Position numbers and translations under genes: made by a program. Under the pieces are notes generated by a model. The model was not told the origin of the DNA. It did not search any database and saw only the letters and a program-made list of their open reading frames with translations. A DNA stretch of 64,000 nt from UMGS172 sp045636945 (GTDB taxonomy: Bacteria > Bacillota > Clostridia > Oscillospirales > Acutalibacteraceae), in contig JAZTYO010000019.1 of NCBI GenBank assembly GCA_045636945.1, positions 1 to 64,000 of the forward strand, written 5' to 3'. Of the stretch, positions 42,701-50,093 are shown piece after piece (position 1 is the stretch's first letter; every line of letters begins with the position of its first letter).

Positions 42701-43309
42701 TTCGGCGGTGTTGACCACGTTCTCGCTGCAGGTGAGGATGTAAACATCATGGTATTCGATACCGAGGTTTACTCCAACACCGGTGGTCAGGCTTCTAAGG
42801 CTTCCCAGATTGGTCAGGTTGCACAGTTCGCTGCTGCAGGTAAGGCCATCTCCAAGAAGTCTCTCTCCGAGATTGCAATGTCTTACGGTTATGTATACGT
42901 AGCACAGATTGCTATGGGCGCTGACCAGAACCAGACCTTGAAGGCAATCAAGGAAGCAGAAGCTTACAAGGGTCCCTCTATCATCATCGCATACTCTCCC
43001 TGTGAGATGCACTCCATTAAGGGTGGTATGACCAACTGCCAGAACGAAATGAAGAAGGCTGTTGAGTGCGGTTACTGGAATATGTTCCGCTTTAACCCTG
43101 CTTTGAAGGCAGAAGGCAAGAATCCCTTCACCATCGACTCCAAGCCTGCAACCGCAGATTATAAGGAGTTCATCCTCGGTGAGGCTCGTTATTCTTCGCT
43201 TACCCGTTCGTTCCCCGAGCGTGCTGAAGAGTTGTTCGAGAAGGCTGCTGAAAACGCAAAGGCCAACCGTGCACACCTCGAGAAGCTCCAGGAACTCTAC
43301 GGCAAATAA
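39773..43309 (+). CDS. nifJ: Pyruvate:ferredoxin (flavodoxin) oxidoreductase
   Basis: A 1178-residue single-chain PFOR. It oxidises pyruvate and CoA to acetyl-CoA and CO2 and reduces ferredoxin. Domain order is standard: N-terminal core with YPITPSSPMADYVD, the gamma/EKR part (RFGDKPIKTPYYI), a two-cluster ferredoxin domain (CAKCNKCAYVCP, CMGCGVCIGVCP), and the TPP-binding C-terminal core (GDGWAYDIGFGG...SNTGGQ). Further Cys residues (SCAGCAETAYA) supply the proximal cluster. AAGGAGG lies 9 bases before the ATG. Its codon choice is strongly biased, as in highly expressed genes. Electrons would flow to the ferredoxin at 18749 and the Rnf complex. Confidence 0.97.
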   Translation: MARKMKTMDGNNAAAHVSYAFTEVAGIYPITPSSPMADYVDMWSAQGLKNIFGTTVKVSEMQSEAGAAGTVHGSLNAGALTTTYTATQGLLLMIPNMYKIAGELLPSVFHVSARCVASQALNIFGDHSDVYACRQTGFAMLAETNPQEVMDLGAVAHLATIKGRVPFLNFFDGFRTSHELQKIEIWDYEDLKEMCDMDAVDAFRKRALNPDRPVMRGSHENGDIFFQHREACNEYYDKLPAIVEEYMGKVNAKLGTDYKLFNYYGAPDADKVIVAMGSICDVAEEVIDYMAAAGEKVGLVKVRLYRPFVAEKLCEAIPATAKKIAVLDRTKEPGSLGEPLYLDVVAGLAACGRSAKVIGGRYGLGSKDTPPSSIFAVYDELKKDEPKAHFTLGINDDVTHLSLEEKPAPNTAAEGTIECKFWGLGGDGTVGANKDSIKIIGDHTDKYVQAYFQYDSKKTGGITISHLRFGDKPIKTPYYINKADFVACHNPSYVIKGYKMVNDVKPGGVFLINCQWSAEELNEHMPAEAKRYIAANNIQLYTVNAIDLAAQIGLGKRTNTVLQSAFFALSNVLPKEEAIGYMKEKAQKFMKKGKEIVEMNEKAIDAGATAFVKIDVPSSWANAVDTAAAEKSEGRDKLVKMVDNIMKPVGLMNGDSLPVSAFVDHADGSFEQGASAYEKRGVAVLVPEWNADTCAKCNKCAYVCPHATIRPFALDANEVANAPANMKKAPKPIVKTEYTYTLAVSPLDCMGCGVCIGVCPTNSLKMVSQESQLQEQKVFDYCVANVTEKEGVAGSQNLIASQYKKPLLEFSGSCAGCAETAYARLVTQLFGDRMYISNATGCSSIWGGPAATSPYTVNAKGQGPAWANSLFEDNAEHGFGMYLGQKAVRARLIALVEEMAASDKASAEFKAAADAFLATQDDGEANQKATADLIVELEKAAAAGCPTAPQILKDKEYLSKKSVWIFGGDGWAYDIGFGGVDHVLAAGEDVNIMVFDTEVYSNTGGQASKASQIGQVAQFAAAGKAISKKSLSEIAMSYGYVYVAQIAMGADQNQTLKAIKEAEAYKGPSIIIAYSPCEMHSIKGGMTNCQNEMKKAVECGYWNMFRFNPALKAEGKNPFTIDSKPATADYKEFILGEARYSSLTRSFPERAEELFEKAAENAKANRAHLEKLQELYGK

Positions 43310-43352
43310 TTAAAATTTAAAAGGGAAGAAATTTCCAAACGATAAAATTTTT

Positions 43353-43387
43353 CCACCCTCAGGGTTTAACTCTGAGGGTGGTTTTTG
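43353..43387 (+). terminator. Terminator of the PFOR gene
   Basis: CCACCCTCAG/CTGAGGGTGG (43353-43381) followed by TTTTT. Confidence 0.9.
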
Positions 43388-43403
43388 TATAAACAGCTTT
43401 AAC

Positions 43404-43437
43404 TTGACAAAACTACTTGTTATATATATACTATAAT
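43404..43437 (+). promoter_or_regulatory. Promoter of the lipoprotein gene
   Basis: TTGACA (43404-43409) with TATACT 17 bases later (43427-43432). A perfect TATAAT at 43432-43437 has a 22-base spacer, so the first pairing is preferred. Confidence 0.55.
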
Positions 43438-43478
43438 ACAGTAGAGAGTGTGCCAAGGATTATTATGGAGGAATTGTT

Positions 43479-44225
43479 ATGAAAAAATTACTTGCTTTGT
43501 TGTTATGTAGTGCAATGTTGATTACACTTTGCTTTACGATGTCTGCCTGCGAAGGTAGAAATCCGGATTATGAAAAGTCAAAGGATTCAAACAGCAGTAC
43601 CGTCTCTGATGTGTCAAGTACTGAAAGCACTCAAAGCACCGTTACTATGACCGATGAGGAAATGATTGTCGGCACATGGAAGGGTAAAATGGCACTTGAG
43701 CAAGGCTTTGTTGAAGAGCTGCTTGGCTCCGCAAGTGAGGAATCAGCGGAAGCGGAGGCTTTCCTTAAGTACTTCGACATTGATCAACTGTTGGATATCA
43801 AGTTTACTGTTGTATTCAATGAAAACGGCACATATACCATGTCTGTTGCGGAAGAAGATCTTGAAAATTATGTTGATGACACCGTTGATGTAATGTGTGA
43901 CGGTATGATTAATTTAATGAAAGACTTTGCAAAGGAAAACGGTAAAACCTGGGAAGCGTTTCTTGCTGAAAGCAATCTAACTGAGGAACAGTTCAAGGAT
44001 GTTGTTTTGGAGCAGCTCGACAAGCAGGAACTGATTGACAGTATGAAGGAAGAAATGGAGTTTGAAGAGGGCTACTACAAGTTTAGCAACGGTAAGTTTT
44101 ATACCTCTGAAAACAAAAATTTTGAGGGTGATGACGTCGATATAAGTGATTACGAGCTTACCGAAGCAACCTTTAAGATGATCGCTGAAGAAAAAGCAAG
44201 CATAACCTTTACTAAGGTAAAATAA
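43479..44225 (+). CDS. Putative lipoprotein of unknown function
   Basis: A 248-residue secreted lipoprotein. The signal peptide has a basic start, a hydrophobic core and a lipobox TMSAC with Cys24. A Ser/Thr-rich spacer (32-55) follows, then an acidic domain starting IVGTWKGKM, which resembles the opening of lipocalin-like/DUF5640 proteins of Clostridia. No catalytic motif seen. GGAGG lies 8 bases before the ATG. Monocistronic. Confidence 0.75.
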   Translation: MKKLLALLLCSAMLITLCFTMSACEGRNPDYEKSKDSNSSTVSDVSSTESTQSTVTMTDEEMIVGTWKGKMALEQGFVEELLGSASEESAEAEAFLKYFDIDQLLDIKFTVVFNENGTYTMSVAEEDLENYVDDTVDVMCDGMINLMKDFAKENGKTWEAFLAESNLTEEQFKDVVLEQLDKQELIDSMKEEMEFEEGYYKFSNGKFYTSENKNFEGDDVDISDYELTEATFKMIAEEKASITFTKVK

Positions 44226-44229
44226 AAGC

Positions 44230-44265
44230 AACGCCTCGAGAGCACTTGCTCTCGAGGCGTTGTTT
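44230..44265 (+). terminator. Bidirectional terminator
   Basis: A perfect 14-bp stem AACGCCTCGAGAGC/GCTCTCGAGGCGTT (44230-44261) with a 4-base loop. It serves the lipoprotein gene and, on the minus strand, the flotillin operon. Confidence 0.85.
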
Positions 44266-44270
44266 CGTGA

Positions 44271-44759
44271 TTAAAACTTCCTCATCCATATTTTGCGTAC
44301 GATAAATGTGATGGCAATATCAAACAGAATAAACACAAAGGTTAGCACTACCATTACCAAAAGCGATGTCAAAATCAACTGATATAAAGGCTTTTCTACG
44401 TTCTCAGGGAAACAGCACACGTACACCATCAAAGGTACAAGCCAACTTGCAAATCCAAGAACCTCGGCTATAAATGGCGTGGATTTTAAGATGCTTGATG
44501 CTTCCTTGAAAAAGCTCACGTGCTTCAACTCGCATTCGGTTAGGTAATTGATTTTAGAGGGGTTGTCTTTAACCTTGATTACCCCGACCAAAACGGCGGT
44601 TATCAAGGTGCTTGCAACCATGCACAGGGTGTATGCCGCATAGTTAATGCCGATGTCGTTAGCAAGACCGAAGACCATAGCCAATGCTACCGATATAGCA
44701 AGCCACATTAAAAACGTGCATAGTACAAGTATCAATTTTTTGAAATACAGTTTAAACAT
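44271..44759 (-). CDS. Small membrane protein of unknown family
   Basis: A 162-residue protein with four likely helices (about residues 10-30, 38-58, 95-115 and 130-150). I do not recognise a family. The ATG at 44759 has AAGGTG 7 bases upstream. It is the last gene of the DUF1836-NfeD-flotillin operon, 85 bases after the flotillin stop, with a palindromic repeat in the gap, and may be a membrane partner of that system. That role is inferred only from position. Confidence 0.55.
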   Translation of the reverse strand: MFKLYFKKLILVLCTFLMWLAISVALAMVFGLANDIGINYAAYTLCMVASTLITAVLVGVIKVKDNPSKINYLTECELKHVSFFKEASSILKSTPFIAEVLGFASWLVPLMVYVCCFPENVEKPLYQLILTSLLVMVVLTFVFILFDIAITFIVRKIWMRKF

Positions 44760-44804
44760 AAACACGCACCTTTGCCTTTTATATCCGTTTTGCGCTCCTT
44801 TTTA

Positions 44805-44828
44805 TAGGGGAGGAAGAACCCTCCCCTA
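44805..44828 (+). repeat. Palindromic repeat, GGGGAGG type
   Basis: TAGGGGAGG (44805-44813) and CCTCCCCTA (44820-44828) are inverted around a 6-base loop. It lies between the flotillin gene and the small membrane-protein gene. It resembles the GGGGCG units elsewhere in the window. Confidence 0.5.
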
Positions 44829-44844
44829 CAAGTTATTTAAAAGA

Positions 44845-46269
44845 TTATTCCTCTTCGGTTGTTACCTTTTCGGCTTCGACGGTGGGGACGTTATCGTCTG
44901 CTTCAGCTTCGGGGATCTTTTTGCCCAAAAGCTCGGGCAGTTCCATACCTGCCATTGCAAAAACCTCCTGCAACGGGGGAACCGATTTCATCATACCGGA
45001 CAAAAAGTTTGCGGTTGCATTCTTTCCGTCACCGTTTTGACCGTTATCCCAAACAGTAACCTTGTCAATCTTGATCTTCTTGATGGCATCATCCTGAACA
45101 CGCATAAGGTCATCAAGCTTATCGGCAATGAGCAATCTCAATGCGGCATCGGGGTCGCCGCCTGCAGATTTAACGACTTCTGCGAAACCTGCAGCCTGCT
45201 TGCGAAGTATCTCCTCAGCACCGCGAGCCTGAGCTTCCATTTTTGCATAGATAGCATCGGCTTCACCCTGTGCCTTGCGACGAATCTGCTCGGCCTCAGC
45301 CTCAGCTTCAAGCTCCAACTGACGCTTTTTAGCCTCGGTCTGAACAATAACATCAGCCTCCAAGGTTGCCTGCTCCTTTGCACGTCTTGCCTCTTCAGCC
45401 TCACGCTCGGCAGAGTAGGACTCTTCTAAAGCCTTTGCGGCTTGAATTTTCTCGGCGGCAGTTGCAATGCGCTGTGCTTCGGCCTGCTTTTCCTTCAAAG
45501 CGGCATCCGACATAGCAATCTTCATCTTGGCGTCGTTTTCACCCTGAATAGCGATAGACTCGGCCTCAGAAACCTTGATACGCTCATCCATTTGAGCATT
45601 TGCCTGACCGATAGAACCTTCTCTGTCCTGCTCGGCAACGCTCTTTTTAGCATCGTTGATAGCCTTTGCGGCAGCCTCTTTACCAAGAGCTACGATGTAT
45701 CCCGATTCATCGCTGATATCGGTTACATTAACGTTGATAAGACGAAGACCGATCTTTTTAAGCTCGGTTTCAACGTTCGATGATACAGCAGCAAGGAACT
45801 TGTCACGGTCGGTGTTGATTTCCTCAATGTCCATTGTTGCGATGATAAGACGCAACTGACCGAAGATAATATCCTTTGAAAGCTCCTGAATTTCAGAAAG
45901 CTGAAGTCCGAGCAAACGCTCGGCGGCATTCTGCATAACACCGGGTTCGGTCGAAATACCGACGGTGAAACGGGAAGGAACGTCGATACGGATGTTCTGA
46001 CGGGAAAGTGCGTTCTTGAGGTCAACCTGAATCGAAATGGGTGTCAGGTCGAGAAACTCGTAGGACTGGAATACCGGGATAACAAAGGATGCGCCACCGT
46101 GGATACACTTTGCGCTACGGTTGGTACCGTCTTTGTTTTTACCAACCTTACCGTACTTGACCATGATCTTATCAGACGGGCACTTTTTGTAACGCGAGCA
46201 TATCCATATAATAAAGGAAAAGGCCACAAGTGCAAGTGCACAGATAAGGAAAATTGTTGATGAATTCAT
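44845..46269 (-). CDS. floT: Flotillin-family (SPFH) protein
   Basis: A 474-residue protein with an N-terminal membrane helix (6-26), an SPFH/PHB domain (about 30-200), a long Ala/Glu-rich coiled coil (about 205-370, with many EAQ/EAEAEA heptads) and a C-terminal region ending in an acidic tail. Flotillins organise membrane microdomains. In Bacillus, floT is next to the NfeD-like yuaF; here an NfeD-like gene lies just upstream. GGAGG precedes the ATG. It is third in a minus-strand operon. Confidence 0.92.
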   Translation of the reverse strand: MNSSTIFLICALALVAFSFIIWICSRYKKCPSDKIMVKYGKVGKNKDGTNRSAKCIHGGASFVIPVFQSYEFLDLTPISIQVDLKNALSRQNIRIDVPSRFTVGISTEPGVMQNAAERLLGLQLSEIQELSKDIIFGQLRLIIATMDIEEINTDRDKFLAAVSSNVETELKKIGLRLINVNVTDISDESGYIVALGKEAAAKAINDAKKSVAEQDREGSIGQANAQMDERIKVSEAESIAIQGENDAKMKIAMSDAALKEKQAEAQRIATAAEKIQAAKALEESYSAEREAEEARRAKEQATLEADVIVQTEAKKRQLELEAEAEAEQIRRKAQGEADAIYAKMEAQARGAEEILRKQAAGFAEVVKSAGGDPDAALRLLIADKLDDLMRVQDDAIKKIKIDKVTVWDNGQNGDGKNATANFLSGMMKSVPPLQEVFAMAGMELPELLGKKIPEAEADDNVPTVEAEKVTTEEE

Positions 46270-46359
46270 AGTTTACCTCCAAAAAATATTTTAATTTCAG
46301 TGCTTGGCACCTGTATTTATTGTGTTTGGGCACTTAAAAACTGAATATAGACCGCTTTA

Positions 46360-47040
46360 TTATTTCTTTCTTACCACAAGAGTGTTCTGACCACTTAATC
46401 CTGTTACGACGACCTCACTGCCTGTCGGTAACGCCTCCTCGTCATCGGTTACGGCATCTCTTTCACAGTAGGTTCCCTGAATCATAACGTTTACCTTACC
46501 TCGACCCTCGCGTTTGGCAGGGATTTTAAGATATACCGTTCCGGAAACGCCGAGAGCATTGCGGATGTCTATATTGCCGTTAGATTCTAACTTCATTATT
46601 GCCCTGAAGAGCAATGCGATAAGCAACATCATCACAAATCCTGAAGCAAAGGCAATGGGAAGTGAGATGTAGGGAGGAAGATTGGCCGAATCAAGTGCAA
46701 TTCCAACCCAACCGAACACAACGAAAAATGCAACGATGCCACGCACCGAGAATATTCTCAGCCCGTCAAAGCCTGATGGGTCAAGGTCGCCTTCGGGAAG
46801 CTCGTCACCGAATACCCCGTCGCCTGCATCCGAAATATCGCCGTCGACATCAAGGCCAAGGTCACCGTCTACATCGGTATCAATATGGGTGTCAACATCC
46901 GTGTCGGCATCGCCGTCACCGCCCGAGCCAAGACCTATCAGCATCATTATTGTCTGAATTAACAGAATAAGCGTTGCAGGGATGGCCATACAAGCCAATA
47001 CCTGCGAAAACATGCTCAAAGATTCCCACCACTGAAACAT
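46360..47040 (-). CDS. NfeD/YuaF-like membrane protein with Asp-rich loop
   Basis: A 226-residue protein: first helix (16-37), an extremely Asp-rich segment (42-93, with 14 Asp in residues 42-74), two or three further helices (100-148), and a C-terminal OB-fold NfeD domain (about 160-226, ending GLSGQNTLVVRKK). The NfeD-flotillin gene pair is conserved in many bacteria, where the OB-fold docks onto flotillin. The start is taken at the second Met (47040), because AAGG lies directly against the first (47049). The Asp-rich loop is unusual for the family and could bind Ca2+. Confidence 0.8.
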   Translation of the reverse strand: MFQWWESLSMFSQVLACMAIPATLILLIQTIMMLIGLGSGGDGDADTDVDTHIDTDVDGDLGLDVDGDISDAGDGVFGDELPEGDLDPSGFDGLRIFSVRGIVAFFVVFGWVGIALDSANLPPYISLPIAFASGFVMMLLIALLFRAIMKLESNGNIDIRNALGVSGTVYLKIPAKREGRGKVNVMIQGTYCERDAVTDDEEALPTGSEVVVTGLSGQNTLVVRKK

Positions 47041-47078
47041 ACCATTCATCCTTTCTTATTTCCTGATTAAGCAGTGAC

Positions 47079-47633
47079 TTAATCAAGACCGTTTAACATA
47101 AGCTCGGCTTTTTTACGTGCCAACGATGCAAAGTGAGCATAAGCAAAAACCGTCAGTACCGTTTTAAGACGTTGCTTTGCACCCTCTGAAGGCTCGACGA
47201 AATCGGCCGAAGCAAGTTCTACCGCAGAGTTTATTGCCAAATCGTCAATGTTGGAAGAATCAAGCGTTGCCAACACATAAGTGTATCGGTGATAAAGCTC
47301 GGCGTCTCCGATGAGGTCGTCGCTTTCATCAAAAAGACTGCCGTTGATATATTGCATAAGCTGGATTATTCGGTCAAGCTGTAACGATTCACGCAACATA
47401 TTTATAATACATATACGTGCAAACTGATTTTGCGAATACATCCTTTTTAGCGGTGATGATACAAACTTTCGTTTGACCCAATTTTGTATGGCTGCCGGTT
47501 CGACGCCGGTCATTACCGATACCTGCGACAGCGTTATTCCGCCTGTGGCAAAAATTCCGTCAAACATCTGACGCGAAGTGCTTTTGGTTAACTTTGAAAC
47601 ATCTATTGTGGTCCCCGGTAGTACGGTTGCCAT
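47079..47633 (-). CDS. DUF1836 putative transcription regulator
   Basis: A 184-residue protein with a MerR-like helix-turn-helix at about residues 31-75 (GGITLSQVSVMTGVEPAAIQNWVKR) followed by a helical domain. DUF1836 proteins are presumed DNA-binding regulators of Bacillota. GGAGGTGG precedes the ATG at 47633. First gene of the flotillin operon, directly behind a promoter carrying a 16-bp palindrome, so it may control its own operon. Binding is not shown by the sequence. Confidence 0.8.
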   Translation of the reverse strand: MATVLPGTTIDVSKLTKSTSRQMFDGIFATGGITLSQVSVMTGVEPAAIQNWVKRKFVSSPLKRMYSQNQFARICIINMLRESLQLDRIIQLMQYINGSLFDESDDLIGDAELYHRYTYVLATLDSSNIDDLAINSAVELASADFVEPSEGAKQRLKTVLTVFAYAHFASLARKKAELMLNGLD

Positions 47634-47673
47634 TAGGTCCACCTCCAATTCTCGAGTTTTTTGGTGTGATATT

Positions 47674-47702
47674 ATTATAACACACGGTCACGCGACCGTC
47701 AA
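47674..47702 (-). promoter_or_regulatory. Promoter of the DUF1836-NfeD-flotillin operon
   Basis: Minus strand: TTGACG (47697-47702), 17-base spacer, TATAAT (47674-47679). It diverges from the rimP promoter 46 bases away. An inverted repeat fills the spacer. Confidence 0.7.
47684..47699. promoter_or_regulatory. Palindromic operator between -35 and -10
   Basis: ACGGTC (47684-47689) and GACCGT (47694-47699) are perfect inverted arms around ACGC. The palindrome overlaps the -35 box and spacer of the flotillin operon promoter, so a bound protein would block RNA polymerase. The DUF1836 product encoded just downstream is the first candidate. Confidence 0.6.
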
Positions 47703-47747
47703 GAGGGGTCAAGTGAAATTTTCTTATAAATATTTTTCGTTAAACCC

Positions 47748-47776
47748 TTGACAAATGTACAGTTTTGTGGTATATT
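47748..47776 (+). promoter_or_regulatory. Sigma-A promoter of the rimP-nusA-infB operon
   Basis: TTGACA (47748-47753), 17-base spacer, TATATT (47771-47776). Predicted start near 47783, about 70 bases before rimP. Confidence 0.75.
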
Positions 47777-47802
47777 CTTTGGGTAAGATATGTGAAACGA
47801 GG

Positions 47803-47831
47803 AGAGTGGGGCAACCCGCTCTTTAGTTTTT
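47803..47831 (+). promoter_or_regulatory. GCAA-capped hairpin in the rimP leader, possible attenuator
   Basis: AGAGTGGG (47803-47810) pairs with CCCGCTCT (47815-47822) around a GCAA tetraloop; TTAGTTTTTG follows. This could act as a weak intrinsic terminator or attenuator just before the ribosome site of rimP. NusA and RimP operons are often regulated through leaders. Confidence 0.5.
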
Positions 47832-47853
47832 GTCTCGAAAAGGAGTGAATATT

Positions 47854-48315
47854 TTGGCGCAGAATCCTACCGCAGCTAAGGTTTCGGCACTTATTAAAGA
47901 AACCGTAGAATCCTTAGGAGTACAGCTTTGGGACGTAAAGTTCGTCAAAGAAGGCGCTTCGTGGTATCTTAGGGTTTTCATAGATAAGGAAGAAGGCGTT
48001 GACATCAACGATTGTACCGACATTTCCCGACTTATCGACCCTATTATCGATGAGGCCGACCCTATCAATGTGTCCTATTATCTTGAGGTGTGTTCACCCG
48101 GTCTTGAAAGAGAATTGAGTGAGCCTTGGCACTTTGAAAAGTACATCGGTGCCGACGTTTTGGTAAAGCTTATCAGACCGCGTGACGGCAAACGAGAGTT
48201 TTCGGGCAAATTAAAGGCATATAACGGCTCTGTCACGGTTGAATGTGACGGCGCTGATATAGAATTTGCAAAGGCAGAGCTTGTTTTTGTTAAGCTCGAC
48301 GATGCAAACTTTTAA
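47854..48315 (+). CDS. rimP: Ribosome maturation factor RimP
   Basis: A 153-residue 30S maturation factor. LGVQLWDVKFVKEGASWYLRVFID and CTDISRLIDPIIDE are the RimP N-domain hallmarks, followed by VCSPGLERELSEPWHFEKYIG and the C-terminal SH3-like domain. The start is TTG at 47854, with AAGGAG 8 bases upstream; an in-frame GTG at 47845 falls against that site. First gene of the translation superoperon. Confidence 0.93.
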   Translation: MAQNPTAAKVSALIKETVESLGVQLWDVKFVKEGASWYLRVFIDKEEGVDINDCTDISRLIDPIIDEADPINVSYYLEVCSPGLERELSEPWHFEKYIGADVLVKLIRPRDGKREFSGKLKAYNGSVTVECDGADIEFAKAELVFVKLDDANF

Positions 48316-48358
48316 AATTGTTAGTAATTGAAATAATATATCGGAGGTAAACTAGAAA

Positions 48359-49465
48359 ATGGCAAGGGCAAAGAAAGTTAAAGAGTCACAAATCGACATT
48401 ACCGCAGAAATTTTCGACGCACTCGAAATGATGGCTGAGGAAAGCGGTATCCCTGCAGGATATCTTGCAGACAAGATAAGAACCGCTATCATCACCGCCG
48501 CAAAGAAGGACTACGGCTCAAGAGACGTAGTTTTCTGCGAGATGGACATTGAAAATCGCGTATTCAAGGTATACGTCCGCAAGACCGTTGTCAACGAGAT
48601 CGAGGACGAATATACCCAGATTCTTCTCGAGGATGCTTTGAAGGTTGACAAGAACGCTATGGTTGGTGAGTTTGTTGACATTCCTCTTGAAACCAGAAAG
48701 TTCGGTCGTATCGTAGCCCAAAACGCAAAGCACGTTATCCGTCAGGGCGTTAAGGAAGCCGAACGCGGACAGACCTTTGAAGAGTTCCAGAGCCGTAATA
48801 AGGAGCTTGTTACTGCTGTTGTTCAGCGTATCGACCCCAAGACAGGCAATGCAACCATCACCATTGGCCGCGGAGAGGCTGTTCTTCCCAAGACCGAGCA
48901 GGTACCCGATGAGGAGCTCAAAGAGGGCGACCATATCAAGGTATTTATCGTTGACGTCAAAAACGAGGACAGAGGTCCCCGCGCTATGATTTCAAGAACC
49001 CATCCCGGTCTTGTAAAGCGTTTGTTTGAAACTGAGGTTCCCGAAATCTACGACGGCACTATCGAGATTAAGGCGGTTTCACGTCAGGCAGGTTCCAGAA
49101 CCAAGATGGCCGTTTGGTCCGCAAACCCTGACATCGATGCAGTCGGCGCTTGTATCGGTCAGCGCGGTGCCCGTGTCAACGCAATCGTTGAAGAGCTCGG
49201 CGGCGAGAAGATTGATATTGTTAAATATTCTGAGGACCCTGTAGCATTCATTACCGAGGCATTGTCACCTGCAAAGGTTCTCAGTGTTACCATTGAAAGT
49301 GAAGACCCCAAGGTCTGCCGTGTAACCGTTCCCGACAGTCAGTTGTCGTTGGCTATCGGTAACAAGGGTCAGAACGTCCGTCTTGCCGCACGTCTTACCG
49401 GTTGGAAGATTGACATTCATCCCGAAAGCGGATTCTACGGCGAGGGTGACGACAGCATTCAGTAA
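48359..49465 (+). CDS. nusA: Transcription termination/antitermination protein NusA
   Basis: A 368-residue protein with N-terminal RNA polymerase-binding domain, an S1 domain (about 135-200, GNATITIGRGEAVLPK) and two KH domains (IGQRGARVNAIVEEL, AIGNKGQNVRLAARLTGW). GGAGG precedes the ATG. It has no C-terminal acidic repeats, as usual for Bacillota. RimP-NusA-YlxR-YlxQ-InfB is the conserved order. Confidence 0.96.
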   Translation: MARAKKVKESQIDITAEIFDALEMMAEESGIPAGYLADKIRTAIITAAKKDYGSRDVVFCEMDIENRVFKVYVRKTVVNEIEDEYTQILLEDALKVDKNAMVGEFVDIPLETRKFGRIVAQNAKHVIRQGVKEAERGQTFEEFQSRNKELVTAVVQRIDPKTGNATITIGRGEAVLPKTEQVPDEELKEGDHIKVFIVDVKNEDRGPRAMISRTHPGLVKRLFETEVPEIYDGTIEIKAVSRQAGSRTKMAVWSANPDIDAVGACIGQRGARVNAIVEELGGEKIDIVKYSEDPVAFITEALSPAKVLSVTIESEDPKVCRVTVPDSQLSLAIGNKGQNVRLAARLTGWKIDIHPESGFYGEGDDSIQ

Positions 49466-49501
49466 GTCACCGCCCAAAAACAAAGAAAGTGAGGAAGCGC
49501 A

Positions 49502-49774
49502 ATGACACCTAAAAAACAACCGATGAGACAGTGTACGGGTTGCGGCGAAATGAAGCCGAAAAGAGAACTCGTTCGCATTGTCAAAACGCCCGAGGGCAAC
49601 ATAATGCTTGACCGTTCAGGCAAGGCCAACGGCAGAGGCGCATATATTTGTCACAGCACCGAGTGTTATAAAAAGGCGGTCAAAGCAAAACGTCTTGAGA
49701 GAGCGTTTTCAATGGCTATCCCGGCCGGCGTTTCCGAGCAGATAGTAAAGGAGCTTGATTCGGATGAGCAATGA
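49502..49774 (+). CDS. ylxR: YlxR-family RNA-binding protein (DUF448)
   Basis: A 90-residue protein with the YlxR pattern: RQCTGCGEMKPKRELVRIVKTPEG and GRGAYICHSTECYKKAVK. It is a nucleic-acid-binding protein, linked to RNase P and to transcription control in other Bacillota. GAGGAAG precedes the ATG. It overlaps ylxQ by 11 bases. Confidence 0.93.
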   Translation: MTPKKQPMRQCTGCGEMKPKRELVRIVKTPEGNIMLDRSGKANGRGAYICHSTECYKKAVKAKRLERAFSMAIPAGVSEQIVKELDSDEQ

Positions 49775-50093
49775 TGCCATATTGTCCTATTTAGGGCTGG
49801 CACGAAAGGCAGGCAAATTGGCAACAGGTTTTGTCGCCTCAAAGGAATCCTGTCTTAAACGTAAGGCAAAATTCATTGCCGTAGCGTCCGATATTTCCGA
49901 AAAGAGTGAAAAGGAAATAAGATATTTCAGTGGCGGAAAGATACCCGTCGAAAGAATACCCTATACTATCATAGAAGTTTCCGCAAAAATCGGAATAAAG
50001 GCCGGCATTGTGGCCGTATGCGACGAAGGCTTTGCCGATGCATTGGTAAAGTCAGCCGACAGATCGAAGGAGGAATTCACACATGCTGATTAA
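49764..50093 (+). CDS. ylxQ: YlxQ-type L7Ae-family RNA-binding protein
   Basis: A 109-residue L7Ae/L30e-fold protein that binds kink-turn RNA. LSYLGLARKAGKLATGF opens the family. AAGGAG lies 9 bases before the ATG, inside the end of ylxR. It overlaps infB by 11 bases. Confidence 0.9.
   Translation: MSNDAILSYLGLARKAGKLATGFVASKESCLKRKAKFIAVASDISEKSEKEIRYFSGGKIPVERIPYTIIEVSAKIGIKAGIVAVCDEGFADALVKSADRSKEEFTHAD

Noticed and set aside
41456..43276. A 606-codon open frame antisense to PFOR (and a 476-codon one at 39914-41344)
   Set aside because: They lie opposite a clear, highly expressed PFOR gene; the composition matches a reverse-frame shadow caused by its biased codon use. No domain pattern or ribosome site.
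43427..43437. Perfect TATAAT at 43432 as the main -10 box
   Set aside because: Its spacer to TTGACA would be 22 bases; the overlapping TATACT gives 17.
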